Shown here piece by piece: positions 7,719 through 18,052 of a DNA stretch of 64,000 bases. Source of the DNA: Chlorobiaceae bacterium (GTDB lineage: Bacteria; Bacteroidota; Chlorobiia; Chlorobiales; Chlorobiaceae); assembly GCA_013334925.1 (NCBI GenBank), contig JAAXWP010000001.1, forward strand, positions 1 through 64,000, read 5' to 3'. Below the pieces are notes generated by a model. It was not told the DNA's origin. It did no database searches and was given only the letters and a program-made list of their open reading frames with translations. Every line of letters starts with the position of its first letter. Position 1 is the stretch's first letter. The position numbers were made by a program, and so were the translations under genes.

Positions 7719-9476
7719 ATGCAGTTATCCCGTCGTGAATTCCTTCGTATTCTCGGAATGGCCGGAGCAGCCGGTATGTTGCCAGGTTTCACTTCAGCAG
7801 CCTCCCGTCAGGGCTCGGACATCTACCAGCTCGAGCGTTTCGGCGATGTCCGGCTGATGCACCTGACCGATACCCATGCACAGCTTATGCCGATCTATTA
7901 CCGCGAGCCCAGCGTGAACCTGGGACTCGGCACGGCCGCCGGACGTCCGCCCCATCTGGTTACCCGGTCCTTTCTCGATTACTACCATATCACTCAGGGC
8001 TCTTCGCTGGCGTATGCCTTCACTCCGGTCAATTTTATCGATCTGGCAAAGAAGTATGGCCGCCTGGGCGGGTATGCCCATATCAAGACGCTTGCCGATC
8101 GGCTTCGTGGTGAATTCGGAAGCGAAAAGACCCTGCTGCTCGACTCTGGTGATACCTGGCAGGGATCGGGTACGGCGTTCTGGAGCCGCGGGTCAGACAT
8201 GGTGGAGATCTGCAACCTGCTCGGTGTCGATGTCATGACCGGTCACTGGGAGTTCACCTACCTGGAAGCGGAGATCCGTAAAAATCTGGCGGCCTTCAAG
8301 GGCGATTTTGTCGCCCAGAACGTCAAGGTCAAAGAGGACGCCCTGTTCAACGGGGCGAAGGCTTATGATGAACAGTCCGGGCATGTATTCAAACCCTACG
8401 TCATACGGACCCTCGGGAGCCACCGTGTCGCGGTCATCGGGCAGGCGTTCCCCTATACGCCTATCGCCAACCCTGCGCGTTTCATTCCCGACTGGACCTT
8501 CGGCATCAACAGCGCCGATCTCCAGAAACTGGTCGATACGATACGCAGCAAAGAAAAACCTGACGCCGTGGTGCTGATCTCGCACAACGGTATGGATGTC
8601 GATATCAAGCTTGCCGGGCAGGTCAGCGGTATCGACGTGATCTTCGGAGGCCACACCCACGACGCCGTCCCGCAACCATTCGAGGTGCGCAACCCTGGCG
8701 GGCGGACCCTCGTGACCAATGCCGGTTCGAACGGCAAGTTTCTCGGCGTGATCGACCTGAAATTCTCCGGAGGGAAGGTATCCGGCTATCGCTATCACCT
8801 GTTGCCGGTCTTTTCGGAGGAACTTCCGGCGCATCCGGAAATGCAGGCGTTGATCGATCGCATCCGAGCTCCGTACCTCTCGAAACTTCAGGAGCCGCTT
8901 GCGACGGCAGGTTCACTGCTCTACCGGCGCGGCAACTTCGATGGCCCGTTCGACCAGCTGATCTGCGACGCGCTCCGGCAGCGGAACGATGCCCAGATTG
9001 CGCTCTCTCCCGGATTCCGCTGGGGCACCACCATCCTTCCCGGCCAGCAGATCACGATGGAGCAGGTGCTCGAGCAGACCTGCATGACCTACCCGGAGAC
9101 CTATGTCCGTGACATGACCGGCCAGCAGATCAAGGCGGTGCTCGAAGATGTGGCTGACAACCTCTTCAACCCGGACCCGTTCTATCAGCAGGGAGGAGAC
9201 ATGGTGCGTGTCGGCGGTATGAACTACCGGATCGATCCGGGCGCATCGATGGGCAACCGGATCGACGAGATGCGGCTGGATAACGGTACGCTTATCGACG
9301 CGTCCAGGAGTTATCGTGTGGCAGGATGGGCTACAGTCGGCTCGAAATCGCCGGGAGAACCGGTTTGGGACACCGTTGCAGCCTATCTCCGTGACAGGAA
9401 ACAGGTCGAGATACGTAAGCTCAACATGCCATTGCTGAAAAACGTCTCAGCCAACCAGGGGATGGATCTGTCCTGA
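7719..9476 (+). CDS. soxB: SoxB, dimanganese sulfate thiol esterase
   Basis: The 585-residue protein begins with a twin-arginine signal (SRREFLR, cleaved near TSAAS). It carries the metallophosphoesterase signature of the 5'-nucleotidase family: DTHAQLMP, LLDSGDTWQG, the SoxB-specific TGHWEFTY, LISHNGMDVD and GGHTHDAV. A 5'-nucleotidase C-terminal domain follows. SoxB hydrolyses sulfate from S-sulfonated SoxY in the periplasm. It is 79 bp after soxK. Length and motifs are normal. Confidence 0.96.
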   Translation: MQLSRREFLRILGMAGAAGMLPGFTSAASRQGSDIYQLERFGDVRLMHLTDTHAQLMPIYYREPSVNLGLGTAAGRPPHLVTRSFLDYYHITQGSSLAYAFTPVNFIDLAKKYGRLGGYAHIKTLADRLRGEFGSEKTLLLDSGDTWQGSGTAFWSRGSDMVEICNLLGVDVMTGHWEFTYLEAEIRKNLAAFKGDFVAQNVKVKEDALFNGAKAYDEQSGHVFKPYVIRTLGSHRVAVIGQAFPYTPIANPARFIPDWTFGINSADLQKLVDTIRSKEKPDAVVLISHNGMDVDIKLAGQVSGIDVIFGGHTHDAVPQPFEVRNPGGRTLVTNAGSNGKFLGVIDLKFSGGKVSGYRYHLLPVFSEELPAHPEMQALIDRIRAPYLSKLQEPLATAGSLLYRRGNFDGPFDQLICDALRQRNDAQIALSPGFRWGTTILPGQQITMEQVLEQTCMTYPETYVRDMTGQQIKAVLEDVADNLFNPDPFYQQGGDMVRVGGMNYRIDPGASMGNRIDEMRLDNGTLIDASRSYRVAGWATVGSKSPGEPVWDTVAAYLRDRKQVEIRKLNMPLLKNVSANQGMDLS

Positions 9477-9536
9477 ATTTTCCCGGGAAATCAGGATGTT
9501 ACTCCTGAAACAGCGTATAATTGAAAAAAGATAGCC

Positions 9537-10082
9537 ATGTCATCGATCGGAAAAACTCTTGTTGCCACCCTGCTTGTTCTGCTGACCTCTGGTGCCGGAG
9601 CTGCACAGCCAGCTTCGGCCGCCGAGCGCGTCGTCCAGAGGGCGGCAGCTACTGCGAAAGGCCCGGTATTCAGGGTAAAGACCCTGGACGGCAAAACGGT
9701 TTCCAGTGAGCAGCTTGCCGGCAGACCATATATCGTCAATTTTTTTGCTTCATGGTGCCCTCCATGCCGAAAAGAGCTGCCTGATATGGTTCAGTTGCAG
9801 AAAAAGTACGCGAAGCAGGGCTTTACCTTCATCGGGTTTGCGGTGCGGGACAATGAGGTGGCTCTTCCCGATTTTCTGTGGGAGCTTGGCATCGACTTTC
9901 CGGTGGCCATGGCCGATCCTGCATTGTCCGCCGAATTCGGCAGGTATCTGCCCGGGGGGCTTCGGGGAATTCCTGCGACCTTCGTGATCGGACGTGACGG
10001 CCGTGTGATCAACGCCTTCTCAGGGGCGCTGGGCAAGTCCGACTTCGAGGAGCTTATCCTCAAGGCGATCAGGACGAAGTGA
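9537..10082 (+). CDS. soxW: SoxW, periplasmic thioredoxin
   Basis: The 181-residue protein has an N-terminal signal ending around ASAAE and a TlpA/thioredoxin fold with WCPPC (Cys74 and Cys77) and the cis-proline in GIPATFVIG. Thioredoxins of this kind keep SoxY cysteines reduced or deliver electrons to the Sox system. It is the last gene of the cluster (soxJXYZAKBW); the reading direction and small gaps suggest one transcript. Confidence 0.9.
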   Translation: MSSIGKTLVATLLVLLTSGAGAAQPASAAERVVQRAAATAKGPVFRVKTLDGKTVSSEQLAGRPYIVNFFASWCPPCRKELPDMVQLQKKYAKQGFTFIGFAVRDNEVALPDFLWELGIDFPVAMADPALSAEFGRYLPGGLRGIPATFVIGRDGRVINAFSGALGKSDFEELILKAIRTK

Positions 10083-10203
10083 GGAATCCGGAACTCGTAT
10101 TTTAATTATAAGATGAGGTCTTTTTTTCGCTACGCACCATTCAGCATGACAGACTTTTCGACGTGAATTTATTGCGACTTGCTATGGCTGGAGCATAACC
10201 TGG

Positions 10204-10848
10204 ATGATGAGTGTGAACATTATCGATCTGAGTCACCCGATAACTCCGGATATGCCGGTCTGGCCCGGAACTGATGGCCCGCAATTCCTGTCGCTCGCCT
10301 CGATAGCGACGGACGGATATGCCGAGCTCTCACTGTGCATGTCGTCGCATACGGGCACCCATATCGATGCCCCCGCCCACATGATCGATGGTGCTGCCAC
10401 ACTCGACCGCTTTCCGGCGGATCACTTCTTTGGCCGAGCTCTTGTGGTGACCGTTCCTGAGCGCCCTGACCGTCGCATCGGACTCGACCTGCTCGAACCT
10501 CTGGCTGAGGAGATCGAGTCGGCGGAGTACCTCCTGCTGCATACCAACTGGTCGAGGTTCTGGGGGCTGGCGGGATATGATCAGGGATATCCGGTGCTTG
10601 ACGAGTCATCATCCGAATGGCTCGCAGGCTTTTCGCTCAAGGGGATCGGCGTCGACGCTCCGTCGTTCGATCTTCCTGAATCGCATGACTATCCGGTTCA
10701 CCGGCGGTTGCTCTCGACCGGGATGATTCTTATCGAAAACCTCGCCAATCTCCAGCATCTGCCACCTGCAGGAAGCCGTATAGCGCTGTTTCCCCTCCCC
10801 ATCGACCGTGCCGAAGCCTGTCCCGTAAGGGGCGTTGCACTCCTCTGA
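10204..10848 (+). CDS. Cyclase family protein (kynurenine formamidase-like metal hydrolase)
   Basis: The 214-residue protein is of the cyclase/KynB family. The metal-binding signature HTGTHIDAPAHM is present, as is the N-terminal IDLSHPITPDMPVWPG. These proteins are zinc-dependent amide or lactone hydrolases; the substrate is not predictable here, and no tryptophan-degradation genes lie nearby. Two ATG codons (10204 and 10207) are possible. The 121-bp gap after soxW makes co-transcription with the sox genes uncertain. Confidence 0.8.
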   Translation: MMSVNIIDLSHPITPDMPVWPGTDGPQFLSLASIATDGYAELSLCMSSHTGTHIDAPAHMIDGAATLDRFPADHFFGRALVVTVPERPDRRIGLDLLEPLAEEIESAEYLLLHTNWSRFWGLAGYDQGYPVLDESSSEWLAGFSLKGIGVDAPSFDLPESHDYPVHRRLLSTGMILIENLANLQHLPPAGSRIALFPLPIDRAEACPVRGVALL

Positions 10849-10950
10849 GAGATAAATTTTTTATACAGGGCACGGGTTGGCGGGTTTATCCCTCTCGCAT
10901 ATCATGGCCGCGGAGCACAGCGGGCTACCCCCATTATCTTTTCATTGTCG

Positions 10951-10964
10951 ATAACAATTGTTAT
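10951..10964. promoter_or_regulatory. 14-bp perfect palindrome upstream of sdhC
   Basis: ATAACAATTGTTAT is a perfect palindrome about 100 bp before the sdhC start, in the only gap before the operon. Its symmetry suggests a dimeric repressor or activator site, but I cannot assign it to a known regulator. Confidence 0.35.
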
Positions 10965-11064
10965 TGCTCCCTCCTTGCATGTTTCCTCGCGAGGCGTTAC
11001 ATTTTGCGTCATATTTTTCGATTTCTGCGAGAACTGTTCTTTCCCTATCGAAACCAAAAGGATT

Positions 11065-11733
11065 ATGGACAGCTCCACGCGCAAACGCTTATCATCCATA
11101 ACCAGCAAGGTAATCATGGCTCTGGCCGGATTGTTTCTGGTTGTGTTTCTTGTCGTACATCTCGGCATCAACCTGCTTCTGCTCGCTGACGATGGCGGGA
11201 GAGCCTTCTCGGCAGCAGCGGAGTTCATGGGCACCAATCCGGTGATCAGGGTCTTCGAGGTGGTTCTCTTCGGCGGCTTCCTGCTGCACATGGCTTTCGG
11301 AGTCATGGTCAGCTTCCAGAACCGCGCATCGAGGCCGGTCCGTTATCAGCACAAGAACCGGTCTGAAACCTCGCCCCTCTCCAGGTACATGTTCCATTCC
11401 GGCATCATCGTCTTCATCTTTCTCGTTCTCCACTTCATCGATTACTACTTCATCAAGATCGGTCTGGTAGCTCCACCGGCAGGTATCGCCCCTCACGATT
11501 TTTACCATCGGTCGCTTGTCCTGTTTGCCAACAAGGGCTATTCCGGTGTATACCTGATCAGCTTCCTGTTTCTTGGCTTCCATCTGAATCACGCCGTTCA
11601 GGCCGCGTTCCAGACGATCGGTCTGAACCACAGCAAATACATGGATGCCATCAAGGTTGGCAGCACCCTCTATGCCATTGTCGTGGCTGGCGGGTTCATG
11701 GTCATACCGTTCTGGTTCATTCTTTTCAGGTAA
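11065..11733 (+). CDS. sdhC: Succinate dehydrogenase/fumarate reductase cytochrome b subunit
   Basis: The ATG at 11065 gives 222 residues with five hydrophobic helices; codons upstream to 10945 read through the promoter region and are rejected. Histidines that could ligate two hemes occur in [22 protein letters not shown] and FHLNHAVQ, the pattern of the diheme b558 family with a single membrane subunit (type B complexes). It anchors the catalytic subunits encoded downstream and exchanges electrons with menaquinone. In green sulfur bacteria the complex reduces fumarate in the reductive TCA cycle. Confidence 0.9.
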   Translation: MDSSTRKRLSSITSKVIMALAGLFLVVFLVVHLGINLLLLADDGGRAFSAAAEFMGTNPVIRVFEVVLFGGFLLHMAFGVMVSFQNRASRPVRYQHKNRSETSPLSRYMFHSGIIVFIFLVLHFIDYYFIKIGLVAPPAGIAPHDFYHRSLVLFANKGYSGVYLISFLFLGFHLNHAVQAAFQTIGLNHSKYMDAIKVGSTLYAIVVAGGFMVIPFWFILFR

Positions 11734-11785
11734 TCACTATCTGTTTTCCGTTCTGCATGAACGTCACCGCAAACATCCATCGTCC

Positions 11786-13726
11786 ATGATCAACCTGAAA
11801 GCAGGTTCACCCCAGGTGCCGCTGCCCGAGCAATGGGACTCCTACAAGGCCGGTTGCAAGCTGGTCAATCCCAACAACAAGAGAAAACTCGACATCATCG
11901 TGGTCGGTACCGGTCTTGCAGGCGCTTCGGCGGCAGCAACGCTCGGACAGCTTGGCTACAATGTCAAGTCCTTCTGCTACCAGGATACGCCCCGTCGTGC
12001 ACACAGCATTGCAGCCCAGGGCGGTATCAACGCGGCCAAGAACTACCAGAACGATGGTGACAACGTGTTTCGCCTGTTCTACGACACGATCAAGGGTGGC
12101 GACTACCGAGCCCGCGAATCGAACGTGTATCGTCTCGCTTCGATCAGCCCGGAGATCATCGATCTCTGTGTCGCCCAGGGCGTGCCTTTTGCCCGTGAGT
12201 ACGGCGGCCTCCTGGCCAACCGCTCCTTTGGCGGCACCCAGGTTTCGAGGACCTTTTACGCTCGTGGCCAGACTGGCCAGCAGCTGCTGATCGGCGCTTA
12301 CAGCGCGCTGAGCCGCCAGATCTCGGAAGGTACCGTCAAACTGTACAATCGCAGGGATGTTCTGGACATTGTGATCGTTGACGGAAAAGCCCGCGGCGTG
12401 ATCGCACGTAACCTGGTGACCGGCGAGATCGAGCGCCATTCGGCCCATGCCGTGGTGCTTGCGACAGGCGGTTACGGCAACGTGTTTTTCCTGTCCACGA
12501 ATGCCATGGGCTCGAACGTCACCCCGGCATGGAGTGCTTACAAGCGGGGCGCACTGTTTTCCAATCCCTGCTTCACCCAGATCCACCCGACCTGTATTCC
12601 GGTACACGGCGAGTTCCAGTCCAAGCTTACCCTGATGAGCGAGAGCCTTCGTAACGACGGCCGCATCTGGGTTCCGCTCGACAAGGCCGACGCCGAAAAA
12701 CTCAGGAAAAAGGAGATCACCCCGGAGCAGATCCACGAATCGAAGCGTGACTATTATCTCGAGCGTCGCTACCCGGCGTTCGGCAACCTGGTGCCCAGGG
12801 ACGTCGCTTCAAGGGCCGCCAAGGAGCGTTGCGATGCCGGTTACGGTGTCGGTTCTACCGGCCGTGCGGTATTCCTCGATTTCAGCGATGCCATCAAGCG
12901 TCTTGGCCGTGAGGCCATCGCTGCCCGTTATGGCAACCTGTTCCAGATGTACGAGCAGATCGTCGCCGACGATCCCTATCAGACCCCGATGATGATCTAT
13001 CCCGCGGTGCACTACACCATGGGTGGCCTCTGGGTCGATTATGAGCTGATGACCACCGTGCCCGGCCTGTACGCGATCGGCGAGTGCAACTTCTCGGATC
13101 ACGGAGCCAACCGTCTCGGCGCATCGGCGCTCATGCAGGGACTTGCCGATGGCTATTTCGTCCTGCCGTACACGATCTCCGGCTATCTCTCCAACGAGAT
13201 TCACACGCCGCCGATTCCGACGACCCTGCCTGAATTCCATACGGCGGTCCAGGGTGTCACCGATCGTCTGACCCGTCTGAAAAACACCAACGGCAAACAG
13301 TCGGTAGACCATTTCCACCGCAATCTCGGCAAGATCATGTGGGAGTACTGCGGTATGGCCAGAAACGAGGCCGGACTCCAGAAAGCTCTCGGTCTGATCT
13401 CCGACCTGAAAGATGAGTTCTCGACAGGCGTCAGGATTCCCGGTGGCCTGAAAGAGTACAATCCCGAGCTGGAAAAAGCCTGGCGCGTTCAGGACTTTAT
13501 CGAGCTTGGTGACCTTATGGTTCGTGACGCGCTCGAGAGAAAGGAGTCGTGCGGAGGTCACTTCCGCGAAGAGTACCAGACCCCTGACGGCGAGGCGCTC
13601 CGTAACGACGAGGAGTTCGCTTTTGTTTCAGCCTGGGAGTACAAGGGCGGAACGGCAACTCCTGAATTGCATAAGGAAGAACTTGAGTTCAACGTGGTGA
13701 CACCATCTCAACGCTCCTATAAATAA
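11786..13726 (+). CDS. sdhA: Succinate dehydrogenase/fumarate reductase flavoprotein subunit
   Basis: The 646-residue protein starts at the ATG at 11786 (MINLKAGSP). It has the FAD-binding [12 protein letters not shown], the covalent flavin histidine in [11 protein letters not shown], and active-site segments such as HPTCIPVHG and GLYAIGECN. It interconverts fumarate and succinate at the cytoplasmic face of the membrane. The gene is 52 bp after sdhC and 9 bp before sdhB. It could equally be called frdA; direction of catalysis cannot be read from sequence. Confidence 0.95.
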   Translation: MINLKAGSPQVPLPEQWDSYKAGCKLVNPNNKRKLDIIVVGTGLAGASAAATLGQLGYNVKSFCYQDTPRRAHSIAAQGGINAAKNYQNDGDNVFRLFYDTIKGGDYRARESNVYRLASISPEIIDLCVAQGVPFAREYGGLLANRSFGGTQVSRTFYARGQTGQQLLIGAYSALSRQISEGTVKLYNRRDVLDIVIVDGKARGVIARNLVTGEIERHSAHAVVLATGGYGNVFFLSTNAMGSNVTPAWSAYKRGALFSNPCFTQIHPTCIPVHGEFQSKLTLMSESLRNDGRIWVPLDKADAEKLRKKEITPEQIHESKRDYYLERRYPAFGNLVPRDVASRAAKERCDAGYGVGSTGRAVFLDFSDAIKRLGREAIAARYGNLFQMYEQIVADDPYQTPMMIYPAVHYTMGGLWVDYELMTTVPGLYAIGECNFSDHGANRLGASALMQGLADGYFVLPYTISGYLSNEIHTPPIPTTLPEFHTAVQGVTDRLTRLKNTNGKQSVDHFHRNLGKIMWEYCGMARNEAGLQKALGLISDLKDEFSTGVRIPGGLKEYNPELEKAWRVQDFIELGDLMVRDALERKESCGGHFREEYQTPDGEALRNDEEFAFVSAWEYKGGTATPELHKEELEFNVVTPSQRSYK

Positions 13727-13735
13727 CCAGCGATC

Positions 13736-14509
13736 ATGAATTTCACTCTGAAGATATGGCGTCAGAAAAACGCCACGGACAAGGGGGGGCTGGTCACCTA
13801 CAATGTCGAGAACATCTCTCCGGACAGCTCCTTTTTCGAAATGCTCGACGTCCTCAACCAGCAGCTTATCGCCAAGGGCGAGGACCCGGTCTCGTTTGAC
13901 CATGACTGCCGCGAGGGTATCTGCGGTACCTGCAGCCTCTACATCAATGGCCGTCCTCATGGTCCGCTGAAAGGCACGACCACCTGCCAGCTCCATATGC
14001 GCTCGTTCAGGAACGGTGAGACCATCTTCGTCGAGCCCTGGCGTTGCGGCGCATTCCCGGTCATCAAGGATCTGATCGTGGATCGCAGCGCATTCGACAA
14101 GATTATCCAGGCTGGAGGCTATGTGTCGGTCAACTCCGGCGGTATTCCCGATGCCAATACCATTCCGGTCCCGAAGTCAGATGCCGACGCGTCATTCGAT
14201 GCAGCGGCCTGTATCGGCTGTGGCGCCTGTGTGGCCTCCTGCCCGAATGCCTCTGCCATGCTGTTCGTGTCAGCCAAGGTTTCGCATCTGGCCCTGCTTC
14301 CCCAGGGACGCGTGGAGGCCGAGCGTCGCGTACAGAACATGGTTGCTGCCATGGACAGCCTCGGGTTCGGCAACTGCAGCAACACCTACGCCTGCGAGGC
14401 CGAGTGCCCCAAGGAGATCACGGTTGCGAACATCGCCCGCATGAATCGCGAGTTCCTCGCAGCCAAACTGTTTGCAGAGAAAGAGAAGCAGATCAGCTTC
14501 TCCCTCTGA
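13736..14509 (+). CDS. sdhB: Succinate dehydrogenase/fumarate reductase iron-sulfur subunit
   Basis: The 257-residue protein has the plant-type ferredoxin motif for 2Fe-2S (Cys58, Cys63, Cys66, Cys84, in CREGICGTC and TTCQL). It also has C-terminal clusters in [13 protein letters not shown] and CEAECPK. It passes electrons between the flavin of SdhA and the hemes of SdhC. It ends the three-gene operon; a convergent lipoprotein gene follows after 61 bp. Confidence 0.95.
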   Translation: MNFTLKIWRQKNATDKGGLVTYNVENISPDSSFFEMLDVLNQQLIAKGEDPVSFDHDCREGICGTCSLYINGRPHGPLKGTTTCQLHMRSFRNGETIFVEPWRCGAFPVIKDLIVDRSAFDKIIQAGGYVSVNSGGIPDANTIPVPKSDADASFDAAACIGCGACVASCPNASAMLFVSAKVSHLALLPQGRVEAERRVQNMVAAMDSLGFGNCSNTYACEAECPKEITVANIARMNREFLAAKLFAEKEKQISFSL

Positions 14510-14570
14510 TTCCCGCTTTCTCACATCGTTACTGCAGGCCGGATGCGTCTCCGGACCTGCAGGTCGATGG

Positions 14571-15248
14571 TCAGTCCTTCACACACCGCACCGAAAAGCC
14601 GTTCTCCATCTTCACCTCGCCGCTCCGTACGGCATCGTCGTAAAAACCCATAGCCCGGGCGATCGCTTTCGCTTCGCCAGCTGCCGTAGATGTCCAGAAT
14701 CGGGCGAACTGACCGATCATAAGGAAGCTGCCGTCGGTATCACGTCTGGCTCCTGCGGGCAGGGCATCGAAACCAGCCGGTTGACTATTCGAAGCTCCAC
14801 TCCATTTGCCGGCCGCTTTGAGCGATGCGCCGGCCTGCTGCTCGCCGCCGGTAGCTTCGACGAGAGCCGACCACTCTTTTTCGCTGGCCACATGCCAGCC
14901 CTGCGGAGCGAGGCCTCTGGGGTCGTTGACGGCATGCCAGTTGTACAGATTGCCATATTTTTTCCCATTATCCTCGCTGAGATCGTACGTACTCCATGCG
15001 CCGCTCTTCAGCGTTCCCCAGGCTTGCTGGTCACGCACTTCAGGAATCGGATCACCGTTCCGGTAATGGCTCACCCTGAGGTTTTCAGACATCCATGTTT
15101 TGTCGCCGATCGTTACGGTTCTGTAGGTGTTCCCGTCGATATCGTTCACCGATCCTGTCCGGTTACCGCCGGGATTGCATGCGACAAGGAGCACGGGTAA
15201 AAGGACGAGGGCTGCTGTACGCAGTCGGGTGGTTAGCGGTCGTTTCAT
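14571..15248 (-). CDS. FISUMP-domain lipoprotein
   Basis: Started at the ATG at 15248, the protein has 225 residues with a lipoprotein signal ending in LLVAC (Cys24); an in-frame start at 15449 would add 67 residues that hide the signal. The remainder is a Fib_succ_major (FISUMP) domain. It has DIDGNTYRTVTIGDKTWMSENL at its start (short form: TWMSENLR), GNLYNWHAV in the middle, and VRCVKD at the end. This domain is common on surface proteins of Fibrobacter, Bacteroidetes and Chlorobi; its function is unknown. Confidence 0.85.
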   Translation of the reverse strand: MKRPLTTRLRTAALVLLPVLLVACNPGGNRTGSVNDIDGNTYRTVTIGDKTWMSENLRVSHYRNGDPIPEVRDQQAWGTLKSGAWSTYDLSEDNGKKYGNLYNWHAVNDPRGLAPQGWHVASEKEWSALVEATGGEQQAGASLKAAGKWSGASNSQPAGFDALPAGARRDTDGSFLMIGQFARFWTSTAAGEAKAIARAMGFYDDAVRSGEVKMENGFSVRCVKD

Positions 15249-15412
15249 GTCGTTTTTTGTGTTTAGAATTGGCATATGCCAATAATATGAAAAAAACCTC
15301 GCATGGAGGAACGGTGTGGAACTGAAACCGGTATGCTCAGAAAAGAGCGCTGGCTCCGTGTGGTCTGGATCGGAGATGAGGGCGGAAACGTCGTCAACTA
15401 TCGGAGGCGTCG

Positions 15413-16630
15413 ATGGAAAAAGGTGCAGCTGAACCCGGAAAATTTTCACGTCTGCCGGCAGGCGTCTGGATACTGGGTTTCGTGTCGATGCTCATGGACA
15501 TGTCATCGGAGCTCATCCTGAGTCTCTTGCCGGTGTTCATGACGACCCTGCTCGGTGCCGGTATGATCAGTGTCGGTATTGTCGAGGGATTTTCCGAGGG
15601 GGCGGCATCGATGATGAAGCTCTTATCGGGTTACTGGAGCGACCGCTTCAGACGCCGCAAGCCCCTGGCTGTTGTCGGGTATGGACTGAGTGCGCTCACC
15701 AAGCCATTGTTTCCCCTTGCCGGTACGGTCGGCATGCTGTTTCTGGCCAGGTTCGTCGATCGGGTAGGCAAAGGGATCAGGGGGGCCCCACGGGACGCCC
15801 TGATCGCCGAGATCACGCCATCCGGGATGCGAGGTGCTGCGTACGGACTCCGTCAGGCGCTCGATTCAGCCGGGGCGTTTCTCGGTCCGCTTCTTGCCGT
15901 CATGCTGATGCTGCTCTTTTCGAACGACCTGAGGAGAGTGCTCTGGGCCGCCACCATTCCCGCCGCCCTCTGCATCCTGCTTCTGGTTATCGCACTGCGT
16001 GAACCACAACCTTCCGCGACCGTCCCCGACGCTGAAAGCCATCCGGTCAACCTGCGAGGGTTCGCAGAGCTTCCCGTCGGGTTCTGGCTTGTCGTACTTA
16101 CCGGTACGCTGTTCACCATGGCGAGGTTCAGCGACGCATTCCTGGTACTGCGAGCCCTGAATACCGGGATGATGACCGCTTATGTTCCATTGGTTATGGT
16201 GGTCATGAACATCGTCTATTCTGCGGTATCCTACCCGGCTGGTGTGATGTCGGACCGGTATGGATCGACACGTCAGCTCGCTTTCGGGATCGCCATGCTC
16301 GTTTTCGCAAACCTGATACTCGCTGCCGCGGGTGAACCGCTGATCGTCATGGGGGGCGTCGTGCTGTGGGGCTGCCATCTCGGATTCACCCAGGGAATAC
16401 TCTCGAAGCTTGTAGCGGCAACCGCTCCGCCGGAACTGCTGGCCACGGCTTTCGGTATCTTCAACCTCGTTACCGGTATTGCCGTGTTGCTGTCGAGCCT
16501 GCTGGCGGGTCTCCTCTGGCAGCTGGTGGGGCCATCGTCAACCTTTCTGGCTGGAGCCCTGTTTGCCGTGGTCGCTTCGGTCGCGCTGGTTGCAGCAGGA
16601 AGAAACGGGGCGCTCCAGGGGGGAGCGTGA
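15413..16630 (+). CDS. Major facilitator superfamily transporter
   Basis: The 405-residue protein has about twelve hydrophobic helices and the MFS loop signature GYWSDRFRRRKPL between helices 2 and 3. A second copy, GVMSDRYGSTRQL, lies at the equivalent position in the second half. ARFVDRVGKGIRGAPRDALI resembles the MFS group often annotated as permeases linked to multidrug or unknown substrates. The substrate cannot be inferred from context. It is divergent from the FISUMP gene. Confidence 0.85.
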   Translation: MEKGAAEPGKFSRLPAGVWILGFVSMLMDMSSELILSLLPVFMTTLLGAGMISVGIVEGFSEGAASMMKLLSGYWSDRFRRRKPLAVVGYGLSALTKPLFPLAGTVGMLFLARFVDRVGKGIRGAPRDALIAEITPSGMRGAAYGLRQALDSAGAFLGPLLAVMLMLLFSNDLRRVLWAATIPAALCILLLVIALREPQPSATVPDAESHPVNLRGFAELPVGFWLVVLTGTLFTMARFSDAFLVLRALNTGMMTAYVPLVMVVMNIVYSAVSYPAGVMSDRYGSTRQLAFGIAMLVFANLILAAAGEPLIVMGGVVLWGCHLGFTQGILSKLVAATAPPELLATAFGIFNLVTGIAVLLSSLLAGLLWQLVGPSSTFLAGALFAVVASVALVAAGRNGALQGGA

Positions 16631-16706
16631 ATCAGAACGATTAATTTATGTACATTGATTAATACGTAACTGAAGCTTTCTGATAATGTTATCCTCAAGA
16701 GACATC

Positions 16707-17204
16707 ATGACGTCAACCAGGAGGGGGGGGCACCTGCCAGGGCTGCTCATCATGCTGCCGGCGGCGTTTGTACTGCTTCAGGGGTGCAGTCGGGGAAACG
16801 AAGGTCGCCACACCAAACCCGGGGTCAACACCGAACGCAGCCAGAGTGGCTCAGCTGCCGAGAGCGTTACGATAGAGACCGCAAACCGGACGGTCGAGAT
16901 CATGGCCGGGGGAGTGGGATGGCCATCCGGAATTCCCGCGGATGTTCCGCCCTTTCCGTACGGAACGATCAGCTCCGTTGCGAAAACGGAAAGCGCCGAG
17001 GGGCTGAGCTGGTCGATCTCGGTCACCAGCCTCTCCCCTGAAGCCGTCAGGCAGTATGAAAAGGAGCTCCGGAATCATGGATTTCAGACTTCGTCGATGA
17101 TCGTCGGCAGCGGTGGCAGCGTGACGGGGCAGAACGGGAACATTTCGATCGCCGTCGTGGTCGGTGCCGATACCGCAACCATCTCGGTCGCCATAAAAAA
17201 ATAA
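16707..17204 (+). CDS. Lipoprotein of unknown function
   Basis: About 165 residues follow the ATG at 16707 (16686 would add seven). A lipobox, LLQGC, ends the signal peptide at about Cys27. The mature part has one compact alpha/beta region (WPSGIPADVPPFPYG, then VRQYEKELRNHGF and VAIKK at the end). The proline-containing block before a sequence-final beta strand recalls small periplasmic domains of unknown function. I do not recognise the family. It is 18 bp upstream of the HIT gene. Confidence 0.7.
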   Translation: MTSTRRGGHLPGLLIMLPAAFVLLQGCSRGNEGRHTKPGVNTERSQSGSAAESVTIETANRTVEIMAGGVGWPSGIPADVPPFPYGTISSVAKTESAEGLSWSISVTSLSPEAVRQYEKELRNHGFQTSSMIVGSGGSVTGQNGNISIAVVVGADTATISVAIKK

Positions 17205-17222
17205 CCATCAACCATCTCCAGT

Positions 17223-17603
17223 ATGCCCAGAATCGAATCCGACTGCATTTTCTGCAAAATCGTTGCCGGACAGATTCCGGCTACGGTCGTGTATCGTAAC
17301 GAACACGTCATGGCTTTCCGGGATGTGAACCCGACGGCACCTACCCATGTGCTGATCATTCCGATCGAGCACATTCCGTCTCTGAGCCACCTGTCGCCGA
17401 CCGACGAAACCATCGCCGGCCATATACTGCTCGCAGCCCGGACGGTTGCCGAGATAACCGGGGTGCTCGAATCGGGCTATCGTCTGGTGTTCAACAACGG
17501 CCCCGATGCCCTGCAGAGCGTCGGTCATATCCATGCCCACCTCATCGGCGGAAAATCGATGGGTTGGCCTCCTTTTCCCGGAGCGTCGGTTCATCACGGC
17601 TGA
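17223..17603 (+). CDS. HIT family (HINT-type) nucleotide hydrolase
   Basis: The 126-residue protein has CIFCKIVAGQIPA at its start and the histidine triad GHIHAHLIGG near its end, the hallmark of HINT purine nucleoside phosphoramidases. The catalytic histidine is the middle one of HxHxH. The enzyme acts on AMP-lysine and related phosphoramidates in the cytoplasm; the physiological substrate is generally unknown. Length is typical. Confidence 0.93.
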   Translation: MPRIESDCIFCKIVAGQIPATVVYRNEHVMAFRDVNPTAPTHVLIIPIEHIPSLSHLSPTDETIAGHILLAARTVAEITGVLESGYRLVFNNGPDALQSVGHIHAHLIGGKSMGWPPFPGASVHHG

Positions 17604-17706
17604 ACTCATTCAGCGGTGCCTGGTCATCAATCCTTTGGTGCGACGGTCTCGGAAAAAAACTTTACCGATATCCGGAGAGCGGAAAACTTTTCCTTTGGAA
17701 GCTCTG

Positions 17707-17729
17707 TTATTTATATTAATTCTAATTAT
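17707..17729. promoter_or_regulatory. AT-rich candidate promoter/operator ahead of feoAB
   Basis: The run TTATTTATATTAATTCTAATTAT lies 30-52 bp before feoA, and its halves are imperfect inverted repeats. Iron transport operons usually carry a Fur or DtxR-family site here. The match to a canonical Fur box is poor, so the assignment is tentative. Confidence 0.25.
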
Positions 17730-17758
17730 GCCCGTTATTCATCTTTGCAGTGAACCAT

Positions 17759-18052
17759 ATGAAGTTGTCAGAACTCAAGGTCGGCGACCGTGCTGAGGTC
17801 GTTTCCATGCAGACCGATCCACTGGTCAGGAGGCGTCTCATGGATCTCGGCCTCATCAGGGGCACCGAGCTCAAGGTGCTTCGGGTCGCTCCGCTCGGCG
17901 ATCCCATAGAGATCGTCTATAAAGGTCTTTACCTGACGTTGCGGAAGTCGGAGGCCGAAGGTGTAGGGGTGAGGCTCATCGACACGGCAGGGGTTCCCGG
18001 GAACGCCATGGGGCAGAAGAGGCATCGCATGCGTTTCGGGCGGGCGTCATGA
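17759..18052 (+). CDS. feoA: FeoA, SH3-like ferrous iron transport protein
   Basis: The ATG at 17759 gives 97 residues (MKLSELKVGD); the GTG three codons upstream is less likely. The SH3-like core shows RRRLMDLGLIRGTELKVL and PLGDPIEI, typical of FeoA. A basic tail ends the protein. FeoA supports FeoB at the inner membrane. Its last codons overlap the start of feoB by four bases (ATGA), indicating translational coupling. Confidence 0.93.
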   Translation: MKLSELKVGDRAEVVSMQTDPLVRRRLMDLGLIRGTELKVLRVAPLGDPIEIVYKGLYLTLRKSEAEGVGVRLIDTAGVPGNAMGQKRHRMRFGRAS

